Shown here: piece after piece, positions 1 through 11,012 of the stretch
Numbering within the stretch: position 1 is the stretch's first letter
Layout of the letters: every line of letters starts with the position of its first letter
Assembly (NCBI RefSeq): GCF_002252675.1
Contig: NZ_NQKY01000002.1
Span: 62,001-126,000, forward strand
Direction: 5' to 3'
Length of the DNA stretch: 64,000 nt
From: Synechococcus sp. BO 8801
GTDB taxonomy: Bacteria > Cyanobacteriota > Cyanobacteriia > PCC-6307 > Cyanobiaceae
Position numbers and translations under genes: made by a program
The notes under the pieces: generated by a model
Told to the model about the DNA's origin: nothing
Seen by the model: only the letters and a program-made list of their open reading frames with translations
Database searches by the model: none

Positions 1-1
1 T

Positions 2-553
2 GAGCTGGCCCTCGGGCGCAGCCACAAGGAGCGCACCCGCACCGACCAGCTGCTCGCCGATGTGGGCCTGGCCGCCGCGTGGCTGCAGCAGCAGCTGCCC
101 CCCGCGGCCGCCGCCGGAGGCCTGGGGTGCGTGGGCTTCTGCTTCGGCGGCCACGTCGCCCTGCTCGCGGCCAGCCTGCCGGCGGTGGCCGCCACGGTGG
201 ATTTCTACGGGGCCGGCGTGGCCGCGGGCCGTCCTGGGGGTGGCCCGCCCAGCCTCGAGCTGGTGCCGACGATCGGCGGCACCCTGCTGTGCATCTGCGG
301 CCGGGAGGATCCCCTGATCCCGGCCGCCGACGTGGCGGCGATCGAAACGGCCCTGGCCGCGGCGAACGCCGCCCGGGCTGCGGTCAATGCCTCCACGGGG
401 CTCCACCGGCTGGTGCTGCTGGAGGGGGGCCACGGTTTCATGTGCGCGGCCCGCTCCGACCACCACCCCGCCTCGGCGGCGGCCGGTTGGTCGCTGCTGC
501 TGGACGCGTTTGAGAGCCAGCTGGGGCCCGACAGGCACCGGGCGGGAGGCTGA
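2..553 (+). CDS. Dienelactone hydrolase family protein, 5' part missing
   Basis: Open from the window edge, so the N-terminus lies outside. The visible 183 residues carry the nucleophile elbow GFCFGGH near residue 49, an acid in CGREDPLIP and a histidine in GGHGFM. These are the Cys-Asp-His triad order of dienelactone hydrolases, alpha/beta-hydrolases that open cyclic esters in the cytoplasm. Bacterial homologues are often called carboxymethylenebutenolidase, but the real substrate in cyanobacteria is unknown. The first codons read ELALGRSHKERTRTDQLLAD, which fits the helix before the nucleophile strand. The next gene is convergent and 45 bases away; I see no clear terminator between them. 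The family call is fairly sure and the substrate is not. Confidence 0.8.
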   Translation, partial: ELALGRSHKERTRTDQLLADVGLAAAWLQQQLPPAAAAGGLGCVGFCFGGHVALLAASLPAVAATVDFYGAGVAAGRPGGGPPSLELVPTIGGTLLCICGREDPLIPAADVAAIETALAAANAARAAVNASTGLHRLVLLEGGHGFMCAARSDHHPASAAAGWSLLLDAFESQLGPDRHRAGG

Positions 554-598
554 AAACGTGCTCCGCCAGGAGAGCGAGGGGGGCTCAGCCGGAGCGCC

Positions 599-1180
599 TC
601 AGCTGGCCGCCGTGGCTGGCGTCTTGCCGGCCGCCTGCTTGCGCGGGCTCAGGAACATGATCATGTTGCGGCCCTCGCGCTTGGGGGGCTGCTGGATCTC
701 GGCGTTCTCCTCGAGGTCCTTGGCCATGCGGTAGAGCAGCTGCTCGGCCAGGGCGGTGTGCTGGATCTCCCGGCCCCGGAAGATCACCGTGCACTTCACC
801 TTGTCGCCGGACTTGAGGAAGCGGACCGCCTGACCGATGCGCACCTGATAGTCGTGCGAATCGATCTTGTAGCGCATCTTCACCTCCTTGACTTCGGTCT
901 GGTGCGATTTCTTCTTGGCTTCCTTGGCCTTTTTCTCCTGCTCGAACTTGTATTTGCCGTAATCCATGATCCGGCAGACCGGCGGATCGGCCTTCTCGCT
1001 CACCAGGACCAGATCCAGCTCCCGGTCGCGGGCGACATCAAGGGCCGCCTCTCGGGTGATGACTCCCAGTTGACTGCCGTCCGCATCCACCACACGAAGG
1101 TTGGGGTAGCTGATGCGGTCGTTGATGTTGGGCAGCTCCCGCACGGGAGCACGGCGATCAAAACGGGGACGGGGAGGCAT
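599..1180 (-). CDS. infC: Translation initiation factor IF-3
   Basis: A 193-residue protein matching IF-3 end to end. The N-terminal domain begins [15 protein letters not shown] and contains [18 protein letters not shown] and [17 protein letters not shown] Lys/Glu-rich linker ([18 protein letters not shown]) follows. The C-terminal domain has [14 protein letters not shown] and [21 protein letters not shown]-3 binds the 30S subunit and proofreads start-codon/initiator-tRNA pairing. The tail after NMIMFLSP is short and Ala/Lys-rich, as in other cyanobacteria. It sits 20 bases downstream of miaA on the same strand, so the two are probably co-transcribed. Confidence 0.97.
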   Translation of the reverse strand: MPPRPRFDRRAPVRELPNINDRISYPNLRVVDADGSQLGVITREAALDVARDRELDLVLVSEKADPPVCRIMDYGKYKFEQEKKAKEAKKKSHQTEVKEVKMRYKIDSHDYQVRIGQAVRFLKSGDKVKCTVIFRGREIQHTALAEQLLYRMAKDLEENAEIQQPPKREGRNMIMFLSPRKQAAGKTPATAAS

Positions 1181-1200
1181 TCACAGGGGCGGTTAGACCT

Positions 1201-2136
1201 TCACCATAAACCGCCCGTGGCCGCCCCCAGGGCACGCTGAAGCACATCCGCCTCCGAAGCCGGGGCCGCGGCGGCGTCCGTCAGCCAGAGGGGACGGTGC
1301 TGGCGCCGGAACCAGGTGCGCTGGCGCTTGGCGTACTGCCGAGTGCGCCGCTCCGTCAGGGCGACGGCGGCGTCGGGCTCCAGTTCACCCCGCAGCAGCC
1401 GGGCGGCCTCGCCGTAGCCGATCGTTTCCAGCAGGGGGCAGTCGGTCCCGAAGCGCTCGATCAGCTGCGCCGTCTCCTCCACCAGGCCGCCGGCGAACAG
1501 GGCGGCGGTGCGGCGCCGGATGCGCTGGGGCAGGTCGGCCGGATCCAGGCCCAGCTCCAGCACCCGCCAGGGGGGAGGGGAGAGGCCCTGCTGGGCCGAC
1601 AGGGGCCTGCCGGTGGCGTAGAGCACCTCCAGGGCCCGGCTGGTGCGGAACGCATCCGCCGCGGCGATGCGACCGGCCGCCACCGGATCCGCCTGGCGCA
1701 GCACCTGGTGGCAGAACGGCTGGCCCAGGGCGGCGAACTGGGCCCTCAGGGCCGGCTGGGGTGGCACCGCCGGCGGCCGCAGGCCGGCCAGCAGGGCCTT
1801 CAGGTAAAGCCCGCTGCCCCCCACCAGCAGGGCCACGCCGCGGCGGCGATGCTCCGCTTCGATGGCGGCGGTGGCCAGGGCCGTGAACTCCTGCAGGGTG
1901 AGGGGCCGGTCGGGGTCGCTCAGATCCAGCAGCTCGTGCCGCACCCGGGCCCGCTGCTCGGCGCTGGGCTTGGCCGTGCCCACGTCCATGTGGCGGTACA
2001 TCTGGCGGGAATCCACCGACAGCACGGCCAGGTCGAGGGCTTCGGCCAGCTCGATCGCAAGGGCGGTCTTGCCGCTGGCGGTCGGGCCCAGCAGGGCGAT
2101 CACCAGGGGGAGATCGGCGCCGGGGAGGGACACCAC
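1201..2136 (-). CDS. miaA: tRNA dimethylallyltransferase MiaA
   Basis: Transfers a dimethylallyl group to N6 of A37 in tRNAs that read codons starting with U. The P-loop GPTASGKT lies about 16 residues from the chosen start, followed by the substrate motif [17 protein letters not shown]. The C-terminal region has ETIGYGEA and the [14 protein letters not shown] segment that binds tRNA. The frame is open upstream to 2334, giving 66 extra Pro/Arg-rich residues unlike the family. I chose the GTG at 2136 ([18 protein letters not shown]), which gives 311 residues, the usual size. It precedes infC in a likely operon and is divergent from gyrB. Confidence 0.93.
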   Translation of the reverse strand: MVSLPGADLPLVIALLGPTASGKTALAIELAEALDLAVLSVDSRQMYRHMDVGTAKPSAEQRARVRHELLDLSDPDRPLTLQEFTALATAAIEAEHRRRGVALLVGGSGLYLKALLAGLRPPAVPPQPALRAQFAALGQPFCHQVLRQADPVAAGRIAAADAFRTSRALEVLYATGRPLSAQQGLSPPPWRVLELGLDPADLPQRIRRRTAALFAGGLVEETAQLIERFGTDCPLLETIGYGEAARLLRGELEPDAAVALTERRTRQYAKRQRTWFRRQHRPLWLTDAAAAPASEADVLQRALGAATGGLW

Positions 2137-2385
2137 GGGGGTCGGGAGCGGCGGCGGCAGGCCGGGCGCGACAGGGGAATCGGGCCATCCTGCCGGAGGG
2201 GGACGCAGGCGGCGATTGCACCCCCGATCCAAATCGGTTCTCAGAGGCGCCTCTGGGGCTCTACGGGACGGCGGTGGTAGATTGGCCTTTGCGCAGCGTC
2301 CTTTCGGAGCCGCTTCGCCCCATTGCCGCCCCACCGCCCCTGGGATTCGCCGCCCTTGTCAGCCCCCTGGGGAAACCTTTTCTGA

Positions 2386-4343
<1,958 letters not shown>

Positions 4344-4344
<1 letters not shown>

Positions 4345-4679
4345 TGCGGCCGCGTCCTGCGATGCCTCTGCCGGCCTGGCGCTGGGCCGCCCTTCTGGGC
4401 TTCGCCCTGATGGCCCCCGCCGCCCTGCCCGCCGGCGGCGGCGAGCGACGGCTCCCGGAGGTGCGGCGACGGGAGCGCCAGGCCGAGCCCCTGATCAGCA
4501 GCGGCAGCCTCGGTCTCCACTGCGCCCCCCGTTGCCAGGCACCGGTGCTGGTGCGCCTGGAAACAGGCGCTCCGCTGCGGGTGCTGCGGGAATGGCTGGA
4601 GCCGGGCGGCCGCCGCTGGCTGCGGGTGGAGACCTCCACCGCCGACGGCCGGGCCAGCCGGGGCTGGCTGCCCGGCTGA
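4344..4679 (+). CDS. Small secreted protein with an SH3-like fold
   Basis: A 111-residue protein overlapping the gyrB stop by one base, so it is probably translated by coupling. Residues 1-32 form a signal peptide or membrane anchor (WRWAALLGFALMAPAALPAGG). The rest has two cysteines (LHCAPRC) and short strands ending in GRRWLRVET...SRGWLPG, the pattern of bacterial SH3 (SH3b) domains that end in a W-L-hydrophobic segment. I infer a periplasmic SH3-like protein of unknown role. I do not recognise a named family. Confidence 0.65.
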
Positions 4680-4706
4680 CCCTGACGGCATCGGGTCCCA
4701 GCAGGC

Positions 4707-5186
4707 TCAGGCCGCCAGCGCTTTCTCGATCGCGGCGGTCAGTTCGGCCCCGTCCGGTTCCACCGCACTCTTGAAGCGGGCCACCACGGTGCCGTCCTTG
4801 CCGATCAGGAACTTCTCGAAGTTCCAGGCCACGTCGCCGGCGGGTTCGGCCTGGGTGAGGGTGTCGTAGGGGGCGGTCTTCGAGCCGGTGGCGTGCACCT
4901 TGTCGAACAGCTCGAAGCCGACGCCGTAGGTGGTGGAGCAGAACTGCTGGATCTCGTCGAGGGTCCCCGGCTCCTGGGCGCCGAAGTCGTTGCAGGGGAA
5001 GCCGAGCACGGCCAAGCCCTGGGGGCCGAAGCGGTCCTGGATGGCCTGCAGGCCGGCGTACTGGCGGGTGAAGCCGCAGCGGCTGGCCACGTTGACGATC
5101 AGCAGGACCTGGCCGGCCCACTCGCCGAGCCGGCGCTCCTGGCCGGCGGCGGTGCGCACCACCACGTCGCTCACGTTGACGGCCAT
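4707..5186 (-). CDS. Glutathione peroxidase family thiol peroxidase
   Basis: A 159-residue protein from the ATG at 5186 (MAVNVSDVVVRTAAGQE). The catalytic context NVASRCGFTRQYAGLQ carries Cys where animal enzymes have selenocysteine. FPCNDFGAQEPGTLDEI contains the second conserved Cys and the Gln, and WNFEKFLIGKDGTVV holds the conserved Trp-Asn-Phe. Cyanobacterial members reduce lipid and organic peroxides, generally using NADPH or thioredoxin rather than glutathione. The open frame runs on to 5333, but the extra N-terminus has no family likeness. The gene is divergent from mgtE with about 80 bases between them. Confidence 0.93.
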   Translation of the reverse strand: MAVNVSDVVVRTAAGQERRLGEWAGQVLLIVNVASRCGFTRQYAGLQAIQDRFGPQGLAVLGFPCNDFGAQEPGTLDEIQQFCSTTYGVGFELFDKVHATGSKTAPYDTLTQAEPAGDVAWNFEKFLIGKDGTVVARFKSAVEPDGAELTAAIEKALAA

Positions 5187-5265
5187 GGGTTCCTGGGGAG
5201 GGGAGAACGCCGCGGACCCTAGCGGCTCAGCCCATACACTCGTACCCACCGGCATCTGAGGAGCG

Positions 5266-6642
5266 ATGGCTGAGGCCTCCGCCGTCGCCGAGGTGGTGGC
5301 CCGCCAGCTGGAGGGTCTGCTGCAGGCGGGCAACTACGACGGCGCCAAACTGCTGCTGCAGCCCGTGCAGCCGGTGGATTCCGCCGAGGCGATCGGCACC
5401 CTGCCGCGCACGCTCCAGGCCCTCGCCTTCCGGCTGTTGCCCAAGAACGAGGCCATCGAGGTCTACGAGTACCTCGACGGCTCGGTGCAGCAGAGCCTGC
5501 TGGAGCGGCTGCGCTCCGGCGAGGTGCTGGAGCTGGTGGAGGAGATGTCCCCGGACGACCGGGTGCGACTGTTCGATGAACTGCCGGCCAAGGTGGTCCG
5601 GCGGCTGCTGGCGGAACTGAGCCCGGCGGAGCGGCGGGTCACCGCCCAGATGCTCGGCTACGAGGCCGAGACCGCCGGTCGCCTGATGACGACCGAGTTC
5701 ATCGACCTGAAGGAATTCCACAGCGCCCAGCAGGCCCTCGACATCGTGCGTCGCCGGGCCCGGGACACCGAGACGATCTACAGCCTCTACGTGACCGATG
5801 CCTCCCGGCATCTCAGCGGCATGCTGTCCCTGCGGGATCTGGTGACGGCCGATCCGGAGGACCGGCTCGGGGACGTGATGACCCGGGAGGTGATGAGCGT
5901 CAGCACCGACACCGACCAGGAGGAGGTGGCCCGGGTGATCCAGCGCTACGACTTCCTGGCCGTGCCGGTGGTGGACCGGGAGCAGCGGCTGGTGGGCATC
6001 GTCACCGTCGACGACGTCATCGACGTCATCCAGCAGGAGGCCACCCGCGACCTCTATGCGGCCGGCGCCGTGCAGGCCGGCGACGAGGACGACTACTTCC
6101 GCAGCAACCTGTTCACCGTGGCGCGGCGCCGGGTGGTGTGGCTGCTGGTGCTGCTGGTGGCCAACACCGGCACCTCGGCCGTGATCGCCTCCGAGCAGCA
6201 TGTGCTCAAGCAGGTGGTGCTCCTGGCGGCCTTCATCCCGCTGCTGATCGGCACCGGCGGCAACGTCGGCGCCCAGAGCTCCACCGTGGTCATCCGGGGT
6301 CTCAGCACCCAGCGGCTGCAGTCCCTGGGCCCCTGGCGCACGATCGGCCGGGAGCTGGTCGCCGGGGCGCTGCTGGGCGGGCTGCTGGCGGTGGTGGTGG
6401 TGCCCTGGGCCTGGACCATGGGGGGCAGTCCGCTGGTGGCCGCCTCGGCGGGCATCAGCCTGGTGGCCATCACCACCCTGGCGGCCACCGCCGGAGCGGC
6501 CCTGCCCCTGCTGTTCGACCGCCTGGGACTGGATCCGGCCCTGATGTCGGCCCCGTTCATCACCACGGCCACCGACGTAGCCGGCGTGTTCATCTACCTC
6601 AGGACCGCCCAGCTGCTGCTGCCCCGGCTCGGCACCGGCTGA
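5266..6642 (+). CDS. mgtE: Magnesium transporter MgtE
   Basis: A 458-residue channel-type Mg2+ transporter. Residues 1-120 form the helical superhelix N domain (EEMSPDDRVRLFDELPAKVVRRLLAELS). About 125-255 are two CBS domains (YVTDASRHLSGMLSLRDLV and VVDREQRLVGIVTVDDVIDVI). About 285-458 are five membrane helices with the pore signature PLLIGTGGNVGAQSSTVVIRGL. The N and CBS domains sense cytosolic Mg2+ and close the pore. Family identity is secure. No magnesium riboswitch is visible in the short upstream gap. Confidence 0.96.
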   Translation: MAEASAVAEVVARQLEGLLQAGNYDGAKLLLQPVQPVDSAEAIGTLPRTLQALAFRLLPKNEAIEVYEYLDGSVQQSLLERLRSGEVLELVEEMSPDDRVRLFDELPAKVVRRLLAELSPAERRVTAQMLGYEAETAGRLMTTEFIDLKEFHSAQQALDIVRRRARDTETIYSLYVTDASRHLSGMLSLRDLVTADPEDRLGDVMTREVMSVSTDTDQEEVARVIQRYDFLAVPVVDREQRLVGIVTVDDVIDVIQQEATRDLYAAGAVQAGDEDDYFRSNLFTVARRRVVWLLVLLVANTGTSAVIASEQHVLKQVVLLAAFIPLLIGTGGNVGAQSSTVVIRGLSTQRLQSLGPWRTIGRELVAGALLGGLLAVVVVPWAWTMGGSPLVAASAGISLVAITTLAATAGAALPLLFDRLGLDPALMSAPFITTATDVAGVFIYLRTAQLLLPRLGTG

Positions 6643-6740
6643 TGCGGGCCCGTCCGGACCGCGTTTCTGGGCCCTCCCGTTTCTGAGAGGAGTTCACACT
6701 TCGTGATGTTACGCTTTACAGACAGTTATGGATCGGATCC

Positions 6741-7811
6741 ATGGTCGTCGCCCTCGCCTACGCCCAACCCTCGACGTCCGACACGGTCCAGATCGCCGAG
6801 ACGATCCAGGTTTCCGACACGGTCCAGGCCGTGGTCCGCGCCTCCTCCGGCCGCTCGATGCCGCCGGTGGACGGCGACCTGGTCCGTTCCTACCTGAGGG
6901 ACATCGGCCGGGTGCCGCTGCTCAGCCATGAGCAGGAGATCACCCTGGGCCGCCAGGTGCAGGAGCTGATGGCCCTCGAGGAGATGCGCGAGGAGCTGAA
7001 GATGCGCTCCGGCGGCAGCGAGCCCAGCCAGCAGGAGCTGGCGGCGGCGGCGGGCCTGCGGCCGGAGGTGCTGCGCAAGCGCCTGCACGCCGGCCGCCGC
7101 GCCAAGGAGCGGATGGTGGCCGCCAACCTGCGTCTGGTGGTGAGCGTGGCGAAGAAGTACACCAAGCGGAACATGGAACTCCTGGACCTGATCCAGGAGG
7201 GCACCATCGGCCTGGTGCGGGGTGTCGAGAAGTTCGATCCCACCCGCGGCTACAAGTTCTCCACCTACGCCTACTGGTGGATCCGCCAGGGCATCACCCG
7301 GGCGATCGCCGAGAAGAGCCGCACGATCCGCCTGCCGATCCACATCACCGAAACCCTCAACAAGCTCAAGAAGGGCCAGCGGGAGCTCAGCCAGGAGCTG
7401 GGCCGCACCCCCACCCTGAGCGAACTGGCCGTGGCGGTGGAGCTGCCCGAGGAGGAGGTGAAAGACCTCCTCTGCCGCGCCCGCCAGCCGGTGAGCCTGG
7501 AGACGAAGGTGGGCGACGGTGAGGACACCGAGCTGCTGGATCTGCTGGCCGGCGACGACCTGCTGCCCGCCGATCTGGTGGACGGCGAATGCCTCAAGGG
7601 AGACCTGCGGGCCCTGCTGGAGCAGCTGCCGGAACTGCAGGGGCGGGTGCTGAAGATGCGCTACGGCATCGACGGCGAGGAGCCGATGAGCCTCACCGGC
7701 ATTGGCCGCATCCTGGGCATCAGCCGCGACCGGGTGCGCAACCTGGAGCGCGACGGCCTGGCCGGCCTGCGGCGCGTCAGCGACGCCGTCGAGGCCTACG
7801 TGGCCATCTGA
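6741..7811 (+). CDS. Group 2 RpoD-like sigma-70 factor
   Basis: A 356-residue sigma factor without the long region 1.1 of a primary sigma. Region 1.2 is VRSYLRDIGRVPLLSHEQEI. Region 2 includes LRLVVSVAKKYTKRNMELLDL, GLVRGVEKFDPTRGYKFSTYA and the -10 reading YWWIRQGITRAI. Region 3 has LPIHITETLNKLKKGQRELS. Region 4.2 has the helix-turn-helix GIGRILGISRDRVRNLERDGLAGLR. Cyanobacteria have several such non-essential sigma factors used in dark, nutrient and redox responses; which one this is cannot be decided here. The leader (about 40 residues) is poorly conserved. The ATG lacks a strong Shine-Dalgarno. Confidence 0.93.
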   Translation: MVVALAYAQPSTSDTVQIAETIQVSDTVQAVVRASSGRSMPPVDGDLVRSYLRDIGRVPLLSHEQEITLGRQVQELMALEEMREELKMRSGGSEPSQQELAAAAGLRPEVLRKRLHAGRRAKERMVAANLRLVVSVAKKYTKRNMELLDLIQEGTIGLVRGVEKFDPTRGYKFSTYAYWWIRQGITRAIAEKSRTIRLPIHITETLNKLKKGQRELSQELGRTPTLSELAVAVELPEEEVKDLLCRARQPVSLETKVGDGEDTELLDLLAGDDLLPADLVDGECLKGDLRALLEQLPELQGRVLKMRYGIDGEEPMSLTGIGRILGISRDRVRNLERDGLAGLRRVSDAVEAYVAI

Positions 7812-7906
7812 CGCCTTCCCGGGCGCTCCGTTTGCGAGGCTTGGAACCGCACGCACCTCTTCCTCCCATGGCCGGCATGCCCCCCGCAGCCTCGGAGGAC
7901 CCGACG

Positions 7907-8638
7907 ATGGAGGTGATCAGTCTCTTTCCCCGCTACCTGCTCCAGGGCCACCTCGGCCCCGCCCAGCTGGCCGATCTTCAGGCCATGGCCCGGGGGGTGC
8001 TGGCGGCGCCCGAACGCAGTCCCGATGCCTCGGTGAAGCTGGCCGGCCAGCTGACCCAGCAGCGGGAGCTCGGCCCCGACCATCCCGCCGCCGCCGAGCT
8101 CTGCCGTTCGGTGATCCTGCCGGCCTGCGAGCGCTGGATCCGCCACGTGATCGACCAGCAGCCGCCCCAGGGCCGGGGTCCATGGACGCCGGGCCGCTAC
8201 GGCCTGCAGATGATCGATCTCTGGCTCAACGCCCAGCGCGCCGGCGACTACAACCCCACCCACACCCACGGCGGCAGCTTCTCCGGCGTACTGTTCCTGC
8301 AGGTGCCGCCCCAGATCCGGGCCGACAGCTTCGACGGCCAGCTCTGCTTCCACGGCCCGGAGGAATGGCACATCCAGAGCTTCCGCACCGGCATGGCCCA
8401 CTACGTGCTGCCGGTGCCCGGTGACTTCTATGTGTTCCCGGCCTGGCAGCCCCACTCGGTGCCCCCCTTCCGGGGCGAGGGGGAGCGCTGGTCGATCGCC
8501 TTCAACGTGGTGGCCGTGCCCCAGCCGCCATCGCGCCCCGCCCCGCCGCCGGCCCCTGCCCAGGGGGCTGGGCAGGGCCCCTTGCAGGGCAACGTCTCCC
8601 TCTCCAGCGGCCGACCCCGACCGGGTGGGTTCCTCTAG
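7907..8638 (+). CDS. TIGR02466-like putative 2OG-Fe(II) oxygenase
   Basis: A 243-residue protein. The core YNPTHTHGGSFSGVLFLQVP and the later VFPAWQPHSVPPFRGEGERWS give the His-x-His...His/Arg spacing of the double-stranded beta-helix oxygenase-like family I know as TIGR02466; its substrate is unknown. I chose the ATG at 7907 because a GGAGG lies at 7894-7898; an ATG at 7868 is also in frame. The C-terminal 40 residues are Pro/Ala-rich and unlike the family core. Its 3' end overlaps the likely GTG start of the broken native mutY (8625), which suggests the two were once translationally coupled. Confidence 0.75.
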   Translation: MEVISLFPRYLLQGHLGPAQLADLQAMARGVLAAPERSPDASVKLAGQLTQQRELGPDHPAAAELCRSVILPACERWIRHVIDQQPPQGRGPWTPGRYGLQMIDLWLNAQRAGDYNPTHTHGGSFSGVLFLQVPPQIRADSFDGQLCFHGPEEWHIQSFRTGMAHYVLPVPGDFYVFPAWQPHSVPPFRGEGERWSIAFNVVAVPQPPSRPAPPPAPAQGAGQGPLQGNVSLSSGRPRPGGFL

Positions 8639-8828
8639 GACGCGGCCCCCGCAGCTTCCGGGCCCGATTGGGCCCCTGCGGGCCGATCTGCTCGCCTGGT
8701 GGGAGCGGGAGGGCCGCCACCACATTCCCTGGAAGCTTCACCCCGATGGCTCCCGACCGGGGCCGGGGGAGCCCCTGGCCGCCTACGGGGTCTGGGTCGC
8801 CGAGGTGATGCTGTGCTCTGCGGCATAG
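8625..8828 (+). pseudogene. mutY: Native 5' end of mutY, cut off by element insertion
   Basis: From a GTG at 8625 the frame reads a typical MutY N-terminus: LRADLLAWWEREGRHHIPWK, then GVWVAEVML, where MutY would continue QQTQ. Instead it runs into CSAA and a stop at 8828. The missing continuation QQTQLAVVLPYW is found 11 kb away from 19941. The fragment keeps host-like GC and the overlap with the preceding gene, so I take it as the original chromosomal start, separated from the rest by the mobile element. Confidence 0.88.
8792..8813 (+). repeat. attL: left copy of 22-bp direct repeat in mutY
   Basis: The 22 bases encoding WVAEVML are identical to 19919-19940, and the flanks differ at once on both sides. 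This is the expected junction of site-specific integration into mutY; the true crossover dinucleotide lies within it. Confidence 0.85.
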
Positions 8829-8863
8829 CAAGACTAGGCTGACCATGCCGCCGTGATTCTTGG

Positions 8864-10693
8864 ATGGCACTGGCTTTCTCCTACCGTCGCGTCTCCAGTG
8901 GTGGCCAAGCCAAGGGCGGCAAGTCTGGGCTCCAGCGTCAGGAGCAGGCGCTCGCAGGGTGGTTGCGGGGGCATCCCGAGTTCTCCCTGGCGGAGGAGTT
9001 GATCGACCCTGGGCTTTCGGCCTACAGCGGCACTCACAGGTTGAGAGGCGCCTTGGGGAGGTTCCTGAGAGCGGCCGAGGGTGGAACTGTTCCGGTGGGC
9101 AGCGTTCTGGTGGTTGAGGACTTCCGTCGCTTCAGTAGGGAAGAGCCGGTTGATGCGCTGAAGTCGTTGATCTTCAGCATTTGGGATCAAGGTCTGGGTT
9201 TCGCGTGCTGCGCTTACGAATCCGGGAAGCCCTTGTTCAAGGTTGACGCGGGTGGGATCCACTTGGCGGTTCTCTCCATGATGTTCTCCCAGGCCCACAG
9301 CGAAAGCCAGACGAAGTCCGCCTGGTCACGTGGGGGGTGGAAGAAGATCTATGAGGCCCAGGATCGAGGAGAGCGCCCCAGGCATGGCATCCCCTACTGG
9401 ATCGATCGGGATGAGGCCTGCCCCCAGGATCCATTCCGCCTGAATAGTCACTCCCGAGCTGTCGAGGCGATGTTCAGAATGTGCCTTGCTGGCATGGGGC
9501 AGACACAGATCGCCGACGAGTTGAACAGCGATGGATTCGATCCGGCACCGTCAAGTAAGAACGGACGTTGGAACCGTGGACAGGTCAGCCAGAGATTGAG
9601 GGACTTGGCTGTGACCGGGATGCTTGAGCGGAAGAACAGTCACGACATCCCTGCCTATTACCCGTCCGTGATTAGCCGAGAGATTTTCGATCGAGCACAG
9701 CGGGCGAAGGCAAGCCGGGATCGGAAGAAATCAACCACCAAGGCTAGGAAGGCCCATTTTCTATTCGGTGGCTTGGTTCGGTGTGCTGGTTGCGGATCCC
9801 TACTGACCTACAGGGCAGCGGGTCGCTACGCCCGTCCAGGCCATCCCGGATACATCACATGCATGGACAGTTGCGGTGCTGCAGCCAAGCGTGGTGAGAG
9901 CCGCTGCCGCGAGCAGCTTGGGGCTTGGCGGAAACAGCCAACGATGAATCTTCCGCTGGACGAAGCTGAAGCGCTGTTGATGGCGACGTTGTCGTTGGCC
10001 GACTGGCAGAACCTGTTTCCTGTGCAGAGTGGGCCTGAGGTGGAGGTTCTGCGTAGGCAGATCCGGGCTGCGGAAGATGAGCGGGTCGAGCTTCAAGGCA
10101 GGATTCAGCGCGGCGAAGAGCGCTTGGCTGATGAACTCATGAAGGAGAGCCCGAATGAGACTCAGATTGATGTCTTGACGAAGACCCTAGAGCTCGCTCG
10201 AAGGCTGTTACCTGAGGCGGAGCAACAGGCCGCTGAGTTGAACCTCAGGCTGAGCGAATTGCAACCTGCAGATCCGCTACTTAGTGCTCAGGCCACATCA
10301 AAGAGGGTTGCAGAGTTCTTGTCGGCGGATCTGCGGGATGTTGCTAAGCGGATGCAGTTCAACTCCTGGCTCCAGCAACTTGGTGTCCATTGGGTTGTTG
10401 GTGGTGACCTGATCACTCTTCAGTACAATCGTCCTGGCCCTGAGGGTGATCTCAGTCAGTACTGGGGGACTGTCATAGGTGAGCTTCATGCCTTGCGCGC
10501 CATGGGGCATAAGCGTGGGCTCGCCTTCTTGTTCGCGTGCAGGCGTTGGTTCCAGCGGCTCAAGGAAGGCAAAGCTGAGGTTTCCCTTGTGGATGGACCT
10601 GTTTTGCCTTCAGATGTTGCCGCTGGGCTTCAGGAAATCGTGTATTTCCGTGCCCAGGAAATGGGGGTCGATGCCTCTCTCCCCCTTTCCTAG
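8864..10693 (+). CDS. Large serine integrase
   Basis: A 609-residue serine recombinase. The N-terminal resolvase domain starts FSYRRVSSGGQAKGG, with the nucleophile Ser near residue 11 and the conserved VLVVEDFRRFSREEPVDAL. The recombinase domain (about 165-290) includes GIPYWIDRDEACPQDPFR. A zinc ribbon follows: GLVRCAGCGSLLTYR, then CMDSCGAA. After it comes a coiled-coil stretch rich in Glu/Arg (about 375-465), typical of integrases that use a directionality factor. These enzymes recombine short non-identical attP and attB sites. The gene starts 50 bases from attL, the usual place for the integrase of the element. No excisionase was recognised. Confidence 0.95.
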   Translation: MALAFSYRRVSSGGQAKGGKSGLQRQEQALAGWLRGHPEFSLAEELIDPGLSAYSGTHRLRGALGRFLRAAEGGTVPVGSVLVVEDFRRFSREEPVDALKSLIFSIWDQGLGFACCAYESGKPLFKVDAGGIHLAVLSMMFSQAHSESQTKSAWSRGGWKKIYEAQDRGERPRHGIPYWIDRDEACPQDPFRLNSHSRAVEAMFRMCLAGMGQTQIADELNSDGFDPAPSSKNGRWNRGQVSQRLRDLAVTGMLERKNSHDIPAYYPSVISREIFDRAQRAKASRDRKKSTTKARKAHFLFGGLVRCAGCGSLLTYRAAGRYARPGHPGYITCMDSCGAAAKRGESRCREQLGAWRKQPTMNLPLDEAEALLMATLSLADWQNLFPVQSGPEVEVLRRQIRAAEDERVELQGRIQRGEERLADELMKESPNETQIDVLTKTLELARRLLPEAEQQAAELNLRLSELQPADPLLSAQATSKRVAEFLSADLRDVAKRMQFNSWLQQLGVHWVVGGDLITLQYNRPGPEGDLSQYWGTVIGELHALRAMGHKRGLAFLFACRRWFQRLKEGKAEVSLVDGPVLPSDVAAGLQEIVYFRAQEMGVDASLPLS

Positions 10694-11012
10694 GAGATCA
10701 ACTCTGAAGACGACCTAATCTGAAACGACACGTCAGGAAACAGAGGCGGCTCTGGGGCAAGCGCCCAGCGGGCGAGGTCCGAGAAGACGCTGCGGAAGCT
10801 GAGCGGCGGACGTGGTCAAGCACTGCGCAGGGGGCCACCAGCCACTCAAAGCACACCGGATCCCTGATCACCCAGGGGCGATGGCATGACGCTGGATGTG
10901 ATGGAGTTTGGGGCGCTGTAGAACATAGGCCCATCAACGCTCCAGATCAGAAGCGGGCAGATAATCGAAGGATAAACAGATTTGCACTGCTCCCGGCTTC
11001 TGTATCTGGATG
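10694..11012. other. Non-coding stretch after the integrase
   Basis: 319 bases with no convincing gene on either strand; the only open frames are short and cross the integrase end. No hairpin with a T-run, tRNA or repeat was seen. Confidence 0.6.
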